DNA from: Nitrospiraceae bacterium
Lineage (GTDB): Bacteria > Nitrospirota > Nitrospiria > Nitrospirales > UBA8639
NCBI GenBank assembly: GCA_003523945.1
Contig: DOFS01000019.1
Coordinates: forward strand, 1-6,654
Direction of reading: 5' to 3'
Length of the DNA stretch: 6,654 bases
The position numbers and the translations under genes are program-made. This document shows, one piece after another, positions 4,807 to 6,654 of this stretch. Positions within the stretch are counted from its first letter, which is position 1, and every line of letters starts with the position of its first letter. The notes beneath the pieces are model-generated. The model was not told where the DNA came from, searched no databases, and saw only the letters and a program-made list of their open reading frames with translations.

Positions 4807-6564
4807 GTGGCAAGACAAGAGTTGATGAATATACCCAAACCTACCCCTCAAGTTCTCTCTGACCAGCCAGGCCGGTTGAGCGGAATATTGAACAATCTCC
4901 CCAAGCAACCAGGGGTCTATCTCTTTAAGGATCGACGAGGCGACATTATTTATATTGGAAAGGCCGCCGTGTTATCCGACCGTGTGCGATCGTATTTCCA
5001 ACATGGGGCCGATCTGACCCCTAAAAACCGGGTGTTGTATTCGCAGATCGCCGATCTGGAAACGATCGTCACCCACTCGGAATTCGAAGCCCTCATTTTA
5101 GAAAGTAATCTGATCAAGCGTCATCGTCCACGGTTCAATGTGGTCCTCCGGGACGACAAGCAATATCCCTATCTCCGGTTGCCGATTCAGGATGATTTCC
5201 CGAGGCTATCCATTGTCCGCCGGATCAAGCAGGACAAGGCGTTATATTTTGGCCCGTATGTCCCCACGGGAGCCATGCGCGATACCCTGAAAGTCATTCG
5301 CAAGGTCTTCCCCCTGGCCACCTGCACGATCGACATTAATGGGACCGCTGAGCGGGCCTGCCTGGAATTTGAAATCAAGCGTTGCATGGCCCCTTGCACG
5401 GGAAATCAGACGAAGGAGGCGTATCATCAGATTGTCAAACAGGTTCGTTGGTTTTTAGAGGGGCGGGACACGGAGTTACTCGAGTCATTACGGTCAGGCA
5501 TGCAGGAAGCGGCGGAGCGGGAAGCGTTTGAAGAGGCGGCGCGTCTTCGTGACCAGATAGGCAACATTGAGCGGATGTTGGCTAAACAACGAGTCGCGCA
5601 GATTAGTGCTCGGGAACAGGATATCGTGGGTTTGGCCAGAACCGGTGGGGCGGTGGATGTGCAGATGTTGTTTGTGCGAGGCGGCCTGTTGATCGGCCGT
5701 CGGGATTTCTTTTGGTCCGACGCTCACGGCGTCAGCGATGAAGAGCTGGTGCGTTCGACGCTTGAACAGTTTTATGCCAAATCAGTCGTCCCCCCAAAGG
5801 AGATTTTGCTTCCTGTGGGGTTTGACGATCAACCCTTACTTCAGCGCTGGTTGTCTGAAAAAAAGGAGGAAGCCGTTCGTGTGCTGGTTCCGGAACGGGG
5901 GCCCAAATATCAATTGCTCCAGCTCGCACAGGAAAATGCTGCGGTGGCTCTCAAAGAACATCTTCGGGTGCAAACCGAATCCAGTGAGGCGGTGGAAGAG
6001 CTTCAGGCGCTTCTGGGGTTGCCACAAATTCCTGCTCGGATTGAATGTTTTGATATCTCCAATACCATGGGAACCCATTCAGTGGCCTCCATGGTGGTTT
6101 GGGAACAGGGCAGAATGAAGAAATCCGACTATCGGCGATTTCGCATTAAAACGGTGGAGGGCGCCAATGACTTCGCCAGTATGCATGAAGTGGTGAAGCG
6201 CCGTTATGGCGGATCGTTGGCCACCAAACCAGGAAAATCGTTGCCGGAGCCCGACCTGGTCGTGATCGATGGTGGAGCCGGACAATTAGGCGCGGCCATG
6301 GAAGCGATGGCGGCCGTTGGTCTTTCCCGCGTCTTTATTTGCGGCCTGGCCAAAGCGAAGGGTGACAAAGAGGAACGGATTTTTCTTCCTGGTCAGAAGA
6401 CTCCTATCATTCTGCCCGTGAAATCACCGGCCACGCGGCTGGTCCAAACCATTCGAGATGAAGCGCATCGCTTTGCGATCACCTTCCACCGCAAATTGCG
6501 TGGTGAGGCGATGATTCCTATCCACCCCCTACGTTCCTCCACATCTTCCAAAGCCGTACCCTAA
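4807..6564 (+). CDS. uvrC: Excinuclease ABC subunit C, C-terminally short (585 aa)
   Basis: UvrC makes the 3' and then the 5' incision around a lesion handed over by UvrA-UvrB in nucleotide excision repair. Seen in order: the GIY-YIG nuclease domain (about 30-112; GVY at 36-38, YIG at 49-51, R59, and SEFEALILESNLIK at 91-104); a cysteine set C173, C185, C193, C197 with spacing 12-8-4, the same as the Fe-S ligands reported in E. coli UvrC; the UVR domain that contacts UvrB (about 223-257); and the RNase-H-like endonuclease domain (about 265-560) with D416 (FDISN), D441 (DYRRF), D488 (VIDGG) and H554 (RDEAHRFAI). The protein stops about 30 residues after H554, in an unrelated Ser/Pro tail, and lacks the usual tandem helix-hairpin-helix domain. 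The start is uncertain. GTG 4807 has no Shine-Dalgarno site. ATG 4825 (579 aa) has only weak upstream matches. Either could rely on translational coupling to the VOC gene just upstream. Confidence 0.95.
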   Translation: MARQELMNIPKPTPQVLSDQPGRLSGILNNLPKQPGVYLFKDRRGDIIYIGKAAVLSDRVRSYFQHGADLTPKNRVLYSQIADLETIVTHSEFEALILESNLIKRHRPRFNVVLRDDKQYPYLRLPIQDDFPRLSIVRRIKQDKALYFGPYVPTGAMRDTLKVIRKVFPLATCTIDINGTAERACLEFEIKRCMAPCTGNQTKEAYHQIVKQVRWFLEGRDTELLESLRSGMQEAAEREAFEEAARLRDQIGNIERMLAKQRVAQISAREQDIVGLARTGGAVDVQMLFVRGGLLIGRRDFFWSDAHGVSDEELVRSTLEQFYAKSVVPPKEILLPVGFDDQPLLQRWLSEKKEEAVRVLVPERGPKYQLLQLAQENAAVALKEHLRVQTESSEAVEELQALLGLPQIPARIECFDISNTMGTHSVASMVVWEQGRMKKSDYRRFRIKTVEGANDFASMHEVVKRRYGGSLATKPGKSLPEPDLVVIDGGAGQLGAAMEAMAAVGLSRVFICGLAKAKGDKEERIFLPGQKTPIILPVKSPATRLVQTIRDEAHRFAITFHRKLRGEAMIPIHPLRSSTSSKAVP

Positions 6565-6654
6565 TCATCAATCGGCCTGTTGTGATGGTGTCGGCTATGG
6601 TTGGCGATGCCTCCTAAGTTTTCGCGAGGCGTGATGGTGGATCACTTCGAAAAA
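6565..6654 (+). other. Region downstream of uvrC, possible start of another gene
   Basis: No complete gene fits here. GCCTC (6609-6613) and GAGGC (6626-6630) could form a 5-bp stem with a 12-nt loop, but no T tract follows, so it is not a clear terminator. GTGATGGTG occurs at 6582-6590 and again at 6631-6639. The second copy forms a small inverted repeat, GTGAT-GGTGG-ATCAC. ATG 6634 (or GTG 6631) opens a frame that runs off the window edge as MVDHFEK, with only GAGG a few bases upstream. It may be the start of the next gene, but seven codons cannot decide it. Confidence 0.25.

Overview
The window comes from a Gram-negative (diderm) bacterium of moderate GC content. The direct evidence is an outer-membrane β-barrel gene with a signal peptide and a C-terminal Phe, together with strong Shine-Dalgarno sites. 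The overall protein style, especially the V4R-type sensor kinase and the UvrC, reminds me of Nitrospirota (Nitrospira-like). That assignment is recall-based and only moderately supported. I see no insertion sequence, CRISPR array, tRNA or rRNA, and no sign of phage.

Layout. The left two thirds is transcribed on the minus strand. Reading in that direction, a FadL/TodX-family outer-membrane transporter (GTG start at 4182, stop at 2809) is followed after about 95 nt by a 786-residue hybrid-free sensor histidine kinase (2713 to 353). Its predicted order is a cytoplasmic V4R-like ligand domain, a two-helix membrane hairpin, a coiled coil, a GAF domain, then HisKA and HATPase. Beyond the kinase is a short structured 3' region. 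After it comes a previously easy-to-miss 28-codon gene for a very lysine-rich peptide (182 to 96) with a consensus ribosome binding site, closed by a strong stem-loop at 36-75.

The right third is transcribed on the plus strand, divergently from the transporter. A glyoxalase-I-like VOC metalloenzyme (4401-4799) is followed 7 nt later by uvrC (4807-6564), the nuclease subunit of nucleotide excision repair. The two are probably co-transcribed. The last 90 nt hold no complete gene.

How the genes may work together. The transporter and the kinase look like an uptake-and-sensing pair. FadL/TodX proteins admit hydrophobic molecules through the outer membrane, and V4R domains sense small hydrophobic or aromatic effectors in the XylR/DmpR/MopR regulators. 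No response regulator is encoded in the window, so the kinase is an orphan here. The glyoxalase-UvrC pair could combine removal of reactive dicarbonyls with repair of the DNA adducts they cause. Both ideas are inference. The clearest anomaly is that this UvrC ends before the usual C-terminal helix-hairpin-helix domain, and no forward frame downstream restores it within the window.
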